Source: Hirudo medicinalis (Eukaryota > Annelida > Clitellata > Hirudinida > Hirudinidae). From it: a stretch of DNA of 64,000 nucleotides. A program made the position numbers and the translations under genes. Under the pieces are notes generated by a model, which was not told where the DNA came from, made no database searches, and saw only the letters and a program-made list of their open reading frames with translations. The DNA lies in assembly GCA_011800805.1 (NCBI GenBank), contig MPNW01000240.1, positions 60,375 through 124,374 of the forward strand, given 5' to 3'. Shown here piece after piece: positions 37,043 to 50,100 of this stretch (the first letter of the stretch is position 1; the number at the start of each line of letters is the position of its first letter).

Positions 37043-38178
37043 CATTCACGAAAATGTTCAACAACTCTTTAAATTGATATCTACAAAGCTCCTTGTCAAC
37101 TGATAAATGTTCGTGATACGTGTGCATGAGAATAAAACGTGTTGTACAAAACGTTCTACGGGTTTTTAATTCTTGTTCTCCAAAACAGTCCACACAATTT
37201 AAACCGATCCAAATTAATTCTTACTTATTGTATTACAAATAATTTCCAATAAATTTATTATTATTAACAATTAAACTTGGCTACCTTTTCAATTCAATTT
37301 GAAATGGCACCGGTTTGGTCCGGAAAGTTCAAAGTGAGACTGAATTCCCTGGTCACTTGTTGTCGTAATCGATAGCATGGACTTGTAGGTGTTTATGAAA
37401 GTTTCATGAACTTAATTATTTGGCCTGGTGTTGCAGGTTTAATTTTACGCCTGTTCTTGGCCGTGACGAAACGGCAATCCAAGTGGATGCCTCCACGTTT
37501 CGAATCTCCGCACGAACACAGGTCTTGCTGGATTCATTTTCCGTGGTTTGTTCTTTATTTTGATTAATCAAAATCGTTCAGGTTTTGTTGAAATTTATTG
37601 GAATTTTTCACAACGCGAAATTGGTCTGCAGTAAAATCATGACACCGAAAACAAAAGAATTGTCGCAGTCCTTCGTCAAATTGGTGTCTCGGCATAAATT
37701 AAATATTTTTCGATTCCACAAATTAACCAACGTCAGCAGAAAATGTGAATAAAAATAATTTCAGAAAAATTCCTCTCGAAGTTATTCAAAACCAAACAAA
37801 ACCAAGGCACTCGAACGTTAAAGTTTGATCAAAATTTCCATCGAATGTTATCAGACGAGATTTCATGAAACTGATTCGAAATACTACCAGTTGAGGAGCT
37901 CTAAAACAAAGTTAGTGCTCTCAAGTGGTCAACATGTGATAAGGGGACATCATTCATTTTAACTGACAGCTCGAATGCTCGAGGACAAGATATTGATAAA
38001 AATGTTCTCCACTTCAGATTCACAACAACATTTTGTCTCTGAAAGGCACCAAATGTGTAATAGAAATCAATTCAATTGTGGAGGTTTCTCTAAAACTCGA
38101 TAGCAACGGTTTGAAGGCACAAAATATTCACACAAAGTTTGGAACTTTTACCTCTGTTAAAAATCTAGCAGAAGAACT
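37043..38178. other. Convergent intergenic region (3' ends)
   Basis: Lies between the stop of the D8C gene and the stop of SoxF, which face each other. It holds their 3' UTRs. No gene is seen. Confidence 0.4.
37131..37136 (+). promoter_or_regulatory. Polyadenylation signal of the D8C gene
   Basis: AATAAA 89 bases past the stop codon, followed by a GT-rich stretch (ACGTGTTGTAC). Confidence 0.6.
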
Positions 38179-41100
38179 TCAAACAAACACGAGATCATCC
38201 TCGGTTCGCAGTGGTTCCATCTTGCACACCTTGCCCAGGTATTGATCGAGTTCATCGGATCCAACGTCAGCAATCGACTCATCATCGATGTCTCCCGAGT
38301 CCTGCACCGAACAGTCCACTTTTGATTCCTCGTTCGTGATTTGAATCGAGGGCAGACACGAACCTTGAAATCGTGTCATTCTTGAGACTTCTGCCTGACA
38401 ATCGTTAAATCGGAAGCTGTAGTTTACTGGATGAGGATGTTGAGGATCAAATTCGCGCCATTCACTAGGAGCAGAACATTGGAAGTTGTGAAAATATTCA
38501 AGTCTCGAGTTGTTCCAGTTGTTCATAGCAGGGAAATTCCTGAAGCCGTCAAAATAAAACTTTGGCTCTTCCTCGATATTCGATTCTGATTCGAACGAAA
38601 ATTGATATCCAGGCATGCCCCACCAACTGTGATGCCTCCTGGAACCTTCTAGAAAGTTGTGCTGGTAATTGAACTGACTGTGGTCTGCTCCGATCTCACA
38701 GGCATTCTTAGGTGAATCTGTACTTCCGCATAATTCTAAGGCCCGAATATGATTTGGATGGCCGTAGAACAGTGGAAATTGTTTGTTGCCTTGTTGTTGA
38801 TACTGACACCATCTCTCCTGGTGGCTGGTAATGAAATCTGCAGAACTGTTTATTGCTGACCTGAAATATTCATCAACTGGACGTTTGTCAGACGGTTCGA
38901 CTCCTAGTTTCGACACATCTTGAAAACTGAAGAAAGCCTCCTTCAAGTTTTCCTGCAGATCGGCGGGGGTCGATGCAGAGTCATCGAAGGGACTGACCTC
39001 GGAGGTCAGGGGCGGGGTGGTGGAATGTTTGGAGGGAGACGATGAGGACGTGGAGAGGGTTTTCCTGGTGACCCTGCGCGGGTGTTTTCTCCTCCTAGGT
39101 CGGTACTTGTAATCAGGATGATCGGTCATCAATTTCACTCGCAATCTTTCGGCCTCCTCGACGTAAGGACGTTTCGCCATGAGTGAGAGCTGCTTCCAGT
39201 TGCTACCTGGAAAAATAAATGGAAAAGTTGCTTGCAATAGTTTTTCTCTCATGTCTCGAGGTACTATTGCATAGGACTTCAAACGTCTTCCGAGTATGAA
39301 TCGCTTTATGAACTTTTGAAGTTTTAATTTGCCAACAGGTGGAGTCGGTTGCAAGTCATTCATCCTCAATGAATGAAAGAAAAAATATTATCATTTTCGA
39401 TGGATGAATTGGACTTTTCTCAAACTGATTTTTTACATTTTCTTGAAATACTCGAAGTTGCAAGAACTGTGGAAAAAAAAACTGATGCGTCTTTTGCATT
39501 AAAATGATCCTTGAACTTATGTCATACTTCTCAGACAAATGCAAGATGAATGAAAGTTTTCCTGTCTAAAGAAAGAAAAGAATAGGAACGAACTGCATTG
39601 TTTACCGAGACTTTTTTAAATCTATTTTTCCAGCTCATGAGATTATTCTCCTGTAAATTGGAATGCACGGTGACCCGCTGTGAGTTGTTTCACAGCCACC
39701 CTATCCACTCTTCGTTTGGGTGCATTTTGAGTGGTTGCAAGAGTTACAAGGAGATGTAATTTTATTAAATAACTCGATTGTTGTGTGCTGTTTTGGTGAA
39801 AAATAAATATAAAAAGTGCTCCACTTCTTAAATGAAGTGCTAAATAATGAAAGATCAATGCATCCTCTAAAAATAAGCTGATGATGTTTTCGACTTGATT
39901 TCAATATTTCATGATTCAAAATGCTTCACTGGTCGATTGAAGGTAATCTTAAAATTTCTTTAAAACGATGAAATGAAAATATGTCAAATAACAAATTGAT
40001 AGAATTAAAATAATTGAACATTAATTACAGAATGCGTAATATGTCCACCAATGACCTTCAGCCAAACAAGGTCAACCTTTAATCTTATCTGTGTAAATAA
40101 ATCAGTCGATATGTTTGGTCAACCTTCAAATATCGAAGTCAAAGCATCTTCAAAGTAATCTCACCTTTAATTAAAAAAGAACAACACTTAAGTAGATGTA
40201 ACATCAACCGCCATCCAGAAACCTCGAGAAAATATTTGGTTGAAAAATGGATTGACATAAAACAGCAGAATCTAACAGAGTTAGAAAAACAATTAGTCTC
40301 AATCGTATCCTTCTGTGACTTTGTTTGCTGCTAACACTATTCATAGTTCAGAACTTATGCTCTATGTCTAATTCTCTGACCAAAGGCTCTGTTAGCATTT
40401 CTTTTGAACGAGGCACAAACAAGATCTGCCAAATTCTATTTCTCTAGTTTTGTTCATTTTTTGTGTCAATATTTCACAAGTATTTCTGAAGATAGTTAGT
40501 TAGGAAGTGAGTAAAATTGGTAAAAACAGGCTTTTTAAACTGCACCTTTTGTGTCCTATTTCTTTTAATACCTTGGAACTTCGTGATAGCTTTCAAAACA
40601 AGAAATCACAATTCACCAGGTCGTGGTATTTATAATAGACAGTCGATTGTTTAAATGAATTGATTCTCATTCACAATGCACGAAAATCCTCCGAATTTGC
40701 TCTAAACTTTCGGAAACTCAAGAATAAAAGCACGTAAAGTCCAAATCGTCAGATTGAAAACATTTAAAAATTGCGTCACAAAAAACGTACCCAGCATTTT
40801 GCTGAGGTCCGCGTTGTGGACGTCGGGAAATTCTTCGGCAAGTCTTTTCCTTTCTGCTTTTGCCCAGACCATGAAGGCGTTCATTGGTCTTCTGATGCGG
40901 GACTCACTCCTCCTTGGGGAGGAACCGATGCAGTTCGCGGAGGAATTTCTGCTGCCGCCCTTTTTGTACTCGCTGACATTCGGCCTGTCGACATTGGAAA
41001 TCCCGTTCAAATCGAAACCAATCCTGCTGTTGTTGTTGTTGTTGTTGTCGAGAGTGCAGTTGGAGGAGATGGAGGGAATCATCCAATCAAAGTTGTCGAG

Positions 41101-41685
41101 CACCTGCTCAGGTGAGGAGGTCAACAGGTCCGAACTGAAAGAAATTCAACACTCGTTGCTTCAATTTCGATTTCTCGTCTAATTATTTTTATTTCTAATT
41201 AACAACAAACATTTTAATGACGGTTAATGTAAAATGTTTAAATAAATTTCACGTTGTTCGATTGTCAATGTAGCGTATATTCTTGTTATTCAATGAATGT
41301 GTTGCAAGATCACATGATGAGATTACATTCAGTTAAAATTTTGGTAACTTTTCCTAAATTAATTTAAATAAAATACATGTTTCAAAATTTTCAAATCACA
41401 ATAACGAAAATAAACCAGCAAAACTTCAGAATTTAATTCTCATTTCAAAGAATATTCGAAAACCAATGAATGAATGAATGATTCTAAGGAATAAACATCT
41501 CCCTTGAAATAAATGAGCGAACGAACGAATGTACAATGAACGAATAATTACCAGGGGGGGATGAGGCAGGGGTTGAGGTGAAACCTCGGTTCTGGGGAGC
41601 GGTTGTCGGGGACAAAAGACAGAACATCCTTCAAGTCGAGGCATTTGGCGGACTGTTTCCGATCAACAAGCAGCTGTTCGTCCAT
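38179..41685 (-). CDS. SoxF: SoxF-group HMG-box transcription factor (Sox7/17/18 type)
   Basis: Three exons in minus order: 41,552-41,685, 40,791-41,134 and 38,179-39,206. They sum to 1,506 bases (501 aa) with matching phases. The start is the ATG of [11 protein letters not shown] in the first exon, upstream of a good donor. The HMG box (about 123-200) opens with [20 protein letters not shown], is split by an intron after LSKMLG, and continues [20 protein letters not shown] with a basic end [12 protein letters not shown]. This box and the C-terminal ELDQYL motif (about 478-483), which resembles the beta-catenin-contact motif of SoxF proteins, place it in group F rather than B, C, D or E. An Asn run at about 75-80 is encoded by a short AAC/AAT repeat. 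It is a nuclear DNA-binding regulator; SoxF genes act in vascular, endodermal or neural development in other animals, and the role here is not shown. Confidence 0.88.
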
Positions 41686-42568
41686 TTCTATCGCAAATCA
41701 AAACGCAGGAATCATTCCGTAGACTTTAAACATGTCTAGAAAAACTCTAGCTACTCCGCTCGTCCGAATGTCGTCACCATCGTCGTGGTCGTCGTCATCA
41801 TCGGCAGAAACAACGTGCGATTGAAATCCAAAGTCAAGAAGGATTGAAGTTGAGAAGTTTTCTCGTATCGGTTGAAAGGCTGCAAGGCAGGTCGATTAAA
41901 TATGCTTATTCGGACCGACTCATTACTCCGCACGCAACCTAACTACACTCGATGGCGGGCCTAATGAAGCCCTTAATTTGACCACGATGTTTCACGACGT
42001 TCCGAATTAAACTCTCTTGAAATGAATGAATGAATAAATAAATAAATAAATAAATTAATTAATTAATTAATTAGTTGGTTGATAAAAGAATAATTAAAAG
42101 AAATGTTGAGAAATAGAATATTAGGATGCAATAATAATGTTCATCATCATTTTCAAGCACTTATTATTCGGATGAGTGAATTTGCCTTTCGACCAACTTT
42201 TATTTTAACAGCGTTTTGTTCGGATTCTTCTCCATTCACAACCCGCGACCGAAGACGACGACGACGACGACGATGGCCTGCGATGATGATGATGATGATG
42301 ATGCCGGTATACCTTATCCAGCCGTAGCGGTGTGGATTAGTTACGGGGTCATCAGCGTAGCACGAGTTAATGAATAATAATCTCACTTTAAGCAAATGAG
42401 ATGAAATGTTCACTCTCTCTACCTATGCGTGCTTACATTCCGAATCTACCTGGAATAGGATGTGCATCCAGGTGGGCATCAACTTTGTAACTGGATATTT
42501 GACACTTCTTGGCCATGTTTAACAGATTGTTGCATAGGAAATTGAAATTGTACATTTCAGATTTTAAT

Positions 42569-42608
42569 CAGCTCATCAATATTCACATCAGCTCATCAAT
42601 ATTCACAT
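42569..42608 (+). repeat. Perfect 20-bp tandem duplication
   Basis: CAGCTCATCAATATTCACAT occurs twice in tandem without change, in the region upstream of SoxF. Confidence 0.9.
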
Positions 42609-42679
42609 CGTTTAAGATCAATAAGAAGCAAGATCATCAACAATAACATTAATAATAATGGAAGCTACAATGTTGACAA

Positions 42680-42750
42680 CGGTGATGGTGATGATGATGA
42701 TGTCGAAGAAGACAATGATGATGATGATAGTGATGTTGATGTTGATGACG
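42680..42750 (+). repeat. (GAT)n interrupted microsatellite
   Basis: GAT and GTT units with interruptions. Confidence 0.7.
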
Positions 42751-42885
42751 CAGAACAACACAAACAACACAATTATCACAAAGTCCTCCTTATAATTAAA
42801 ATTATTATAGTATAGAACAGTGTATAATAATTTCCAATATTAATTACCTTAACATGTTGAACTTCTCAGGATCGTCTACTCTCGG

Positions 42886-42980
42886 AGTGTGCGCATGCAT
42901 GTGTTGATGTATGTGTGGATGTATGTGTGCATGTATGTGTGGATGCATGTGTGCATGTGAGGATGTGTGCATGTGTTTAA
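42886..42980 (+). repeat. (TGTGTGCATGTA)n-like minisatellite
   Basis: About seven imperfect copies of a 12-base unit built from TGTG, CATG and GATG. Confidence 0.75.
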
Positions 42981-43597
42981 AACTCATTTGCAAGTATCTG
43001 CCTATTAAAACTATCAGAAAGTCTCGAAATGACCAAAACAAATAGAACTCTGTGAGGTGACACATTAAGGACCTCACACAAACTGCCTCTTCGTAGATGT
43101 TCAGCTTAATAACAACCTCATTAGTTATTCACTTTTCATGACGTCGACAATTAAATCGACCAATCGGGAATTGACAACCTTTTCGGCCTCAACCATTATT
43201 TGGTCTCTTCGTCTGGAAGTTGTTTGTTTCTATAATTAGTGCCCTAAGAGCATCATTAGAAGCTCCTTTAAAATTATAACACAGCTCATTAATTATACAG
43301 TTTATTATGCCGCTGCGTTTCTGCCATGTTTTCATTGGATCGTGCAAAGGTGTCAACATTCGAATCGTCCAATTAATGATGGTTCTCGATAAAGTTCGTC
43401 GAATCGGCAGCCAATGAAAAAGAGGCAAAAATGATGATAATCAGCATGAAATGGACTTCTCGGATGCAAGTCAGTGAACGTTGAAGTCTGAACGTTTAAG
43501 ATTCGTTCGTAAATAAATTGATGGAGCAGAAAAATACTCAACAACAACTTTAATTTCATTCGAGCACGTTTCCCACGCTCATGCTTATTTATGCTTA

Positions 43598-43935
43598 TTC
43601 ATCATCATCCTCATCATCATCATCATCATCATCATCCTCATCATCATCATCATCCTCATCATCATCATTGGTCATACCACCGATGTTGTTAACATTGATA
43701 ATGTACTTACAATTATCAATATCAATAGTATTACTATTATTATTATCAATACTATTATATTATTATTAATATTATTATTATTGTTATTATTATTATATTA
43801 TTATTGTTATTATTATTATTGTTATTATTATTATTATTATTGTTATTATTATTATTATTATTATCACAATTATTATTATTACAATTATTATTGTTGTTAT
43901 TATTATTATTATTACAATCATTATTATTATTACAA
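43598..43935 (+). repeat. (ATC)n followed by (ATT)n microsatellites
   Basis: ATC units at 43,598-43,668 and ATT/GTT units at 43,727-43,935. They create poly-Ser and poly-Leu ORFs. Confidence 0.85.
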
Positions 43936-44149
43936 GAGCGTCGTTTATCAAACTTGTTAAGCTCAAGTGCACAGAGATCTCGGAAGATATGTTTCAGAAG
44001 TTTGTTGTCGAGAGAAATATTATTCCGAAAGACAGAAATTTAAAAATAAAAATAAAAGAATTAGTCACAAAATTTTCCTAGCAAGCAAACAAACTCGTAC
44101 TGGATATCACTCGGTATAAAAATAGAACTTCTTAGAAACTGATGAACTG

Positions 44150-47100
44150 TTAACTCCTCTGCTTCTGTCTGCCGATAAGTCGCGTGTCTGATTTCTCGTT
44201 CCTTTGGAAAGCGTTGAGCAAGCGAGACTTGGATTCTGAAATGTAGTCCGCAGTCCGGAGACTTTTTATGGTCCACGAGGTGCGCCGAAGCGGCCATGTG
44301 AGATTGAATCGTGTTCTGCCAGTGGTCTTCCTCATGCAGCCCGACCCTGCCTCAGGGGAGTTGAAGTACCTCTTCGTACCCACCTCTGATTTTGAGGTTT
44401 TGAGGAGAGGAGAAGATGACTTTGGCGAGGAGTTGAAGTCGTTTGACTTGTGCCTCTTTCTGACCAGGAAGCCGGATGAAATTTTCAGTGATTTCAGGAC
44501 TGGATCGGCTTGATTGGAAATTTATATTTTTAGCGTTCAAAGGTTTTCTTATAATTTTTTCATTTTATGACATTAAAGTTTTTACTGTTAACTTTTGAAC
44601 ATTTTGAACATTGAAACATACATTGCAACTTCAACTCTTACAGCTACAACTACTCACAACAACGTTTTCTTATGAATCCCGCCGACAACGTCAACCTCCT
44701 TGGCGATTTGTTGAGATTAGATTCACTGAAAGCGTCAGTTTCCAACTTGACTGGCAGTGAGTGGATCCTGACGACCTTTATGAAGTTCCTCTTCAGTTCA
44801 GGTCGAGGTGAGGGACTTTGTGTCTCTTTGGCTGAAAGTTCTTCCCTGCCTTCAGGAAGTTGAGCGTCAGGTTTGACCTGCTTTTCGATGTCGACCACGA
44901 CGAACTTGGTTTTGGAGGTTTCTGACAACTCTCCCGATGAAAATCTCGTTTCATGGATCGACTTGAGAACTGGTCTGAAAACCTGTTGAAAACAATTCTT
45001 TCTTTTACACAGTCCTTCGTATTTTGTGCATTCTGTGACGAATGTTTAGCTATCATAAATTCCTAAATGTAACAAGAGAATGACTGTAGAAGGATGGCGT
45101 GATGATGATGAACAATTAACGTTGATGTTTTGAACAATGAAATCCAACTTCGCCCTGTGACGGTCGAGGTGGTTTGACATCAAATTCTTCCACTTCCTCC
45201 ATCAGTTCATCGTCTTCGTTGTCCAAATCCGCGTCATCGATGTGCTTGTGGGACTCCTGCGTCCAATAAATATTCCATACGTTGCACTTCGATAGCATAT
45301 TCATGAAATCTTTTCATAACCAATCTCTAATAATTATTGATAGACCAGTACAACTTATAAACATATTGTATCTTCTTGTTATCCTATCCTCTGCATACAT
45401 GTGTGAAGATATCCGGTGATGCATACAAATAAATGGCTGAAAAACACGACGTGCAGCGAATCCAATTACAGGTCGCCACCGTGTCGAAGTTGCTAGGGAG
45501 ATGATGAGGGGTTGGGGCCGAATGCACGGGTTGAGGAGGGGTTAGTGGTGAAGGAGGATTAAGGAGTACGAGAAAGACCAACAACGACAACCTCAAGGTG
45601 TTTCATGAGCACGGCTACCACCACGTTGACGAGGACGAACTGTGCCATTAGAACGAAGATGACGAAGAACATTGGTGCGATGATGGTCGACACGCAGCAG
45701 TTCTGGATGCAGTCGTATCCGCTGTCACAGTCGTCCTTCAAGGCATCCTTAGCAAAAGATCGTGTTATTACTCAGCCATGGTTATCATCCGATAATCATT
45801 TCATTAACATTCAGTCAATTCCTTGGACATGCTAATCGATCTATGAGCTCTAGGAAGGTCAAACGAATGAGTTACGTTAATACAATATTATGTTATTATT
45901 ATTAAGTAATAAAATTATAACCGACATCATAATTTTAAAGAATATGTTTATCAGTTGTCGACATGCGTGGTCGAATAATAAGTATTGCGTGTTTTAAGAT
46001 AATAATAATGAAAAACAATCGGGAATTTACTTTCATGATTCCATTCCAATTGTCTCCTGTGGCCACTCTGAACAACGTCAGGAAAGCCATGCCGAAGTTC
46101 TTGAAGTGGGCGTGTTTGTTGAGACCCTCGCATGGATGGGCGGTCGAACATTCTGTATTAAAATAATGAAAGTAATTTTTTTGTCTAGTTTTACAAAAAA
46201 AAAAAAAAGAGATTCGGTTTGTAAAATAATCTAAATAATCTTTGCTAACAATTGTTATTCTTTGTAATCGTGTTTCCAGAATTTCTCACCGACTCTGCCG
46301 AAGAGTTCAACTCCAAGTGCAGCAAAAATGAAGAAGAGGAGGAAAAAGAGGAGGCCAAGGTTTCCAACTTCTGGCAAAGCTTGCATAACTGTGTCCAACA
46401 ATGCCCTCACGGCCTTTGCCATTTTCAGCAGTTTCAAAACTTAAAATAATAAATAAAACTTAATTAACTTATTGTAGCTATTGCATTTTTTCAGAGTAAA
46501 ATCAGACCTCTGGCAATCCTGAGTACCCTCATAACTCTGATGATGGTAGGGTTTATGGGAATGAAACCGGCCTTCACTTCCTCCAGAGCTATTCCAGTAA
46601 TAGACAAAATGACGATGGCCATATCCAACTGGTTCCATCTAGCACGAGAAGGGATGTGTTGTTTGTTATTCAGTTAGTAATAAAATTGAACATTTAATAC
46701 AATGTTTAATACTTATTAATCTCCAAAAAGTTCGCCTCCACCAACCTATCTTTGAGATAGCGAAATATTCCTAAACTGATGACCTTGGCGATTGCCTCAA
46801 CAATGAATACCGACGTGAAGAAATAGTTGAAACATTTCAAAGCAAACTGCAATTCCTGGTGATTCAAGTTTATTTTATTCAATAATTTTGAATTCACAAG
46901 AGGGATCAGTGCAACAAGAGGAATACACAAAGGAGAATGGCCATAATAACATGTTAAGAGGCATTTGTCCTCTGCTCACTTTTGAAATAAATAAATAGAA
47001 TATGAACTGAAATGTCTTTTCATAATTACATGGTTTAACTAAAGAAACAACGCAAAAATAAGATTCAAATTTTCGCCTGCGACAAGGATTTTATGCCCAA

Positions 47101-50100
47101 AACCAGTTATCGATTCCGGGTAGGACTGGGGTTAAGGTTAGGGTTAGTATGGCTTCTCCTTTTTTAAAGAATTTTGGTTCTGGAGAAAATAATGCATAAA
47201 GTTTCCGTTGGTGATAAACAAAAGAACTTCGCCGTCTTCGCCTTCAAAGTTTTTTTTAGACCAAAAAAAGCATGAGATTTAAACAAACAAGTTTGCAACC
47301 CAGCCTGCAAACCCCAGGGAGCGCCCTGCCGTTGCCGTTGTTTATTAACGTCCGTTGCGTAACTGGATGATTAAGACGGTGCTCTCTCAACGGGATTTGA
47401 ATCCGTGCTGCCATCGTGAGAGGCGGAAGTCGTAACCATTAGACCATGCGGGGACACCAGGGAGCGCCCTCGGGTAGGGGCACTATATAAATGGTGGAGC
47501 GATTAAAATGTGCCTTCACGTTCTGTTCGAATACATAAGAACTCAAAAGATCGGCTAAACACGATATAAAATACAAAGAAACAGCTATGACCATTCAACG
47601 ATCAGAAAACAGCCCCTGAATGACCGACCTACCTTGGGCATTAAGTAATATTCGAGAGCCATCATGATGACGTTGAGTCCAATGACCCCTGCATTGACGA
47701 GGTCAAAGTACTTGCTGTTGATGAACGCGTGGATGAACATTCGCGGCTTCGAGTACCGACACCAATACGGAGGCTCCCTTAAACCTGGGTTGTTGAGGGA
47801 TTTTTTTTACAACCATTTACCACAGCAGTTTTACAGAAAATAAGTCAACAATTAAAGTCAACGGGGAGTTGTAGAATGTTTTAGTCTGTAAAATGTGACG
47901 TGTAATTTATTTTTATTGTTTTAATCTCGTTACAAACAAATCAAAAAACAAATTATCAGAACTAGCCGATTGTATGAACAAGCACATCCTAATTTGTACA
48001 AACTCAGAAACATAACAACACATTCAAACATAAAAAGAATCAAAATTAACGTGTGATTTAGAATAAACACATCTCAAAATATCAAAAACACGACTCACGT
48101 TTTCTTTTCCTCAAAAGCTTCTTCATGTAAAGATCAGCTCTTCTGCTCTTTTCCTCCTTCTCCTGAGTCTCTCTGCACTTGTGGAAGTTCTCCACAACAA
48201 CACCGACGAACATGTTCAAGACGAAGAAGCCAACCAATAAGAGGAATGAAATGAAGTAGAGCAACCTCCACTCGTTATAGTTGACCTGAGGCTGGTGAGA
48301 TGATTAAGCCGTTGTCTCATGTGAAATGGTCAATTTAAGTTTTAAATCATGCCAAATAAGCAAATCAATTGCTAATGATGATTCACATTCAGCCATAAAT
48401 GAAATTGAATATGGAGTGGAAGCTATTATATGCATAATACATTTCCAAATCTCATTAGAACAAGTCTCTCTGAAGACATTCTCCAACTATAAATAAATCA
48501 ATTTTCAAATCATTAACAAATAAATGATTAATTGAAGTAACAATAATCTATATTCTGCAAAACTGATAAATAGGAAATGCTATCAAGAAAGATGAATACA
48601 ATCCAGAAAATCGAAGCCTACCTGCAGGTCTACACCCACTGCGTCCAAACCCGTGTACATGATGTTAACCCAACCATCCTTTGATGCCAGCACGAATAAA
48701 GACATGAGGGCCTGAAAGTTGATTTGAAATTTCGAGTTCAAATAGTTGGAACCCGATTGTGTTTCAAAGGTGCCTTTTCGGAGTGCGCTGAGATGCTAAC
48801 GAGTGCGATCGCATGAAGTGCTTCTCCTAATGGAAGAGGTTGTTACACAATTAGGATTAATTTGGTATCGCTTTTTATTTTTATCATTTGTGCTTATTCG
48901 AGATTTTGGAATCCTCTCATTCGTTCATCTTTTGCTAGGAGTCATTGCTTCTTTATGCTCCGTTGTAATCTGAGGGTTAAATGCCAAGCAGTGGTGGCGT
49001 GTGATGAATGTATTTACATTGGGTTGTTTACAAGTTTAATGATGAAACAGTAAAAATGTTTAGCAAGGGAAGGATGAAAAGGCATTGACCTGCCCCAAGT
49101 TGTCAAAATTGTACTTCCTGTTGACCCATCTGTAAGGATAACCTTTGTTGATGCAATCAGTTCTGTTCTTCACGCTTCGAACATTTGGTCCCTCGCAGTA
49201 GTAAAATGTTCCCTTGAACAGCTGTCAATATTAATGTCATCAATGTTACTCATTCATCTGTTTTTATAAGTAACGTTAAAATTATCTTTTAATTTTAGTT
49301 TCATTTCATATGTTCGTTGGTCTGCAAAGAAAAACATAATTATGAACTACACTGGATATGAATTGAAATATATTTTCATAATTACATGGTTTAACTAATG
49401 ATATTAAATCATTGAAATCCTTTAAGCGTATAAAAAAAAGAATTTCTAATTACAACGAGCACCAATGTGAATTAGTTGCACCTGAACTCCTAAGATGCCG
49501 AATATGATGAAGAAGGTGCAGCAGATGAGAACAATGTTCCCTATCGGCCGAAGAGAGGAAAGAAGCGTTGAAACCACCAACTTGAGACCAGGAGCTCTGC
49601 TTATCACCCTGTAATTCATCGTCCTCGTCGCCATTGCCATCACAATCAAAAGTTTAAAAAAAAACGATCAAACATCCAAGAAGAAGACGAGATAACAGCA
49701 TCAAAGGGTTCCAAAGAATTTTCATCCAACTCACCTGAGAGGTTTCAAAGCTCTGAGTAGCCTGAAGACCCTCAAAATGCCAAAGATTCTGGAACTTCCT
49801 GAGGCAAGGAAGGAGATCATGATGTCGACGAGAGAAATGAACACCAGCGATCCATCCATGATGTTCCAGCCGCTCTTCAGATACGCATGTTCGTGAAATA
49901 ACATTCCTTTGGCCGACACCTGTCGATTGGAGAACAAATGAAATCATGGGAATTAGTTTTTCAAGTAATCGCAAGTTATGAATTTATTTATTGATAATTT
50001 TGAACATCAATTTTTTTCAAAACGACTAAAAAAATAATAATATTAATTAAATTATTATGTATATTATTGTAATTAATATATAAATTAGTTTAATTTAATT

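Larger units (their letters stand above)
41686..44149. other. Intergenic region upstream of SoxF and downstream of Cav3
   Basis: 2.5 kb containing the SoxF promoter and the Cav3 3' UTR, together with several simple repeats (listed separately). No gene is seen; ORFs here are repeat translations or short. Confidence 0.4.
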
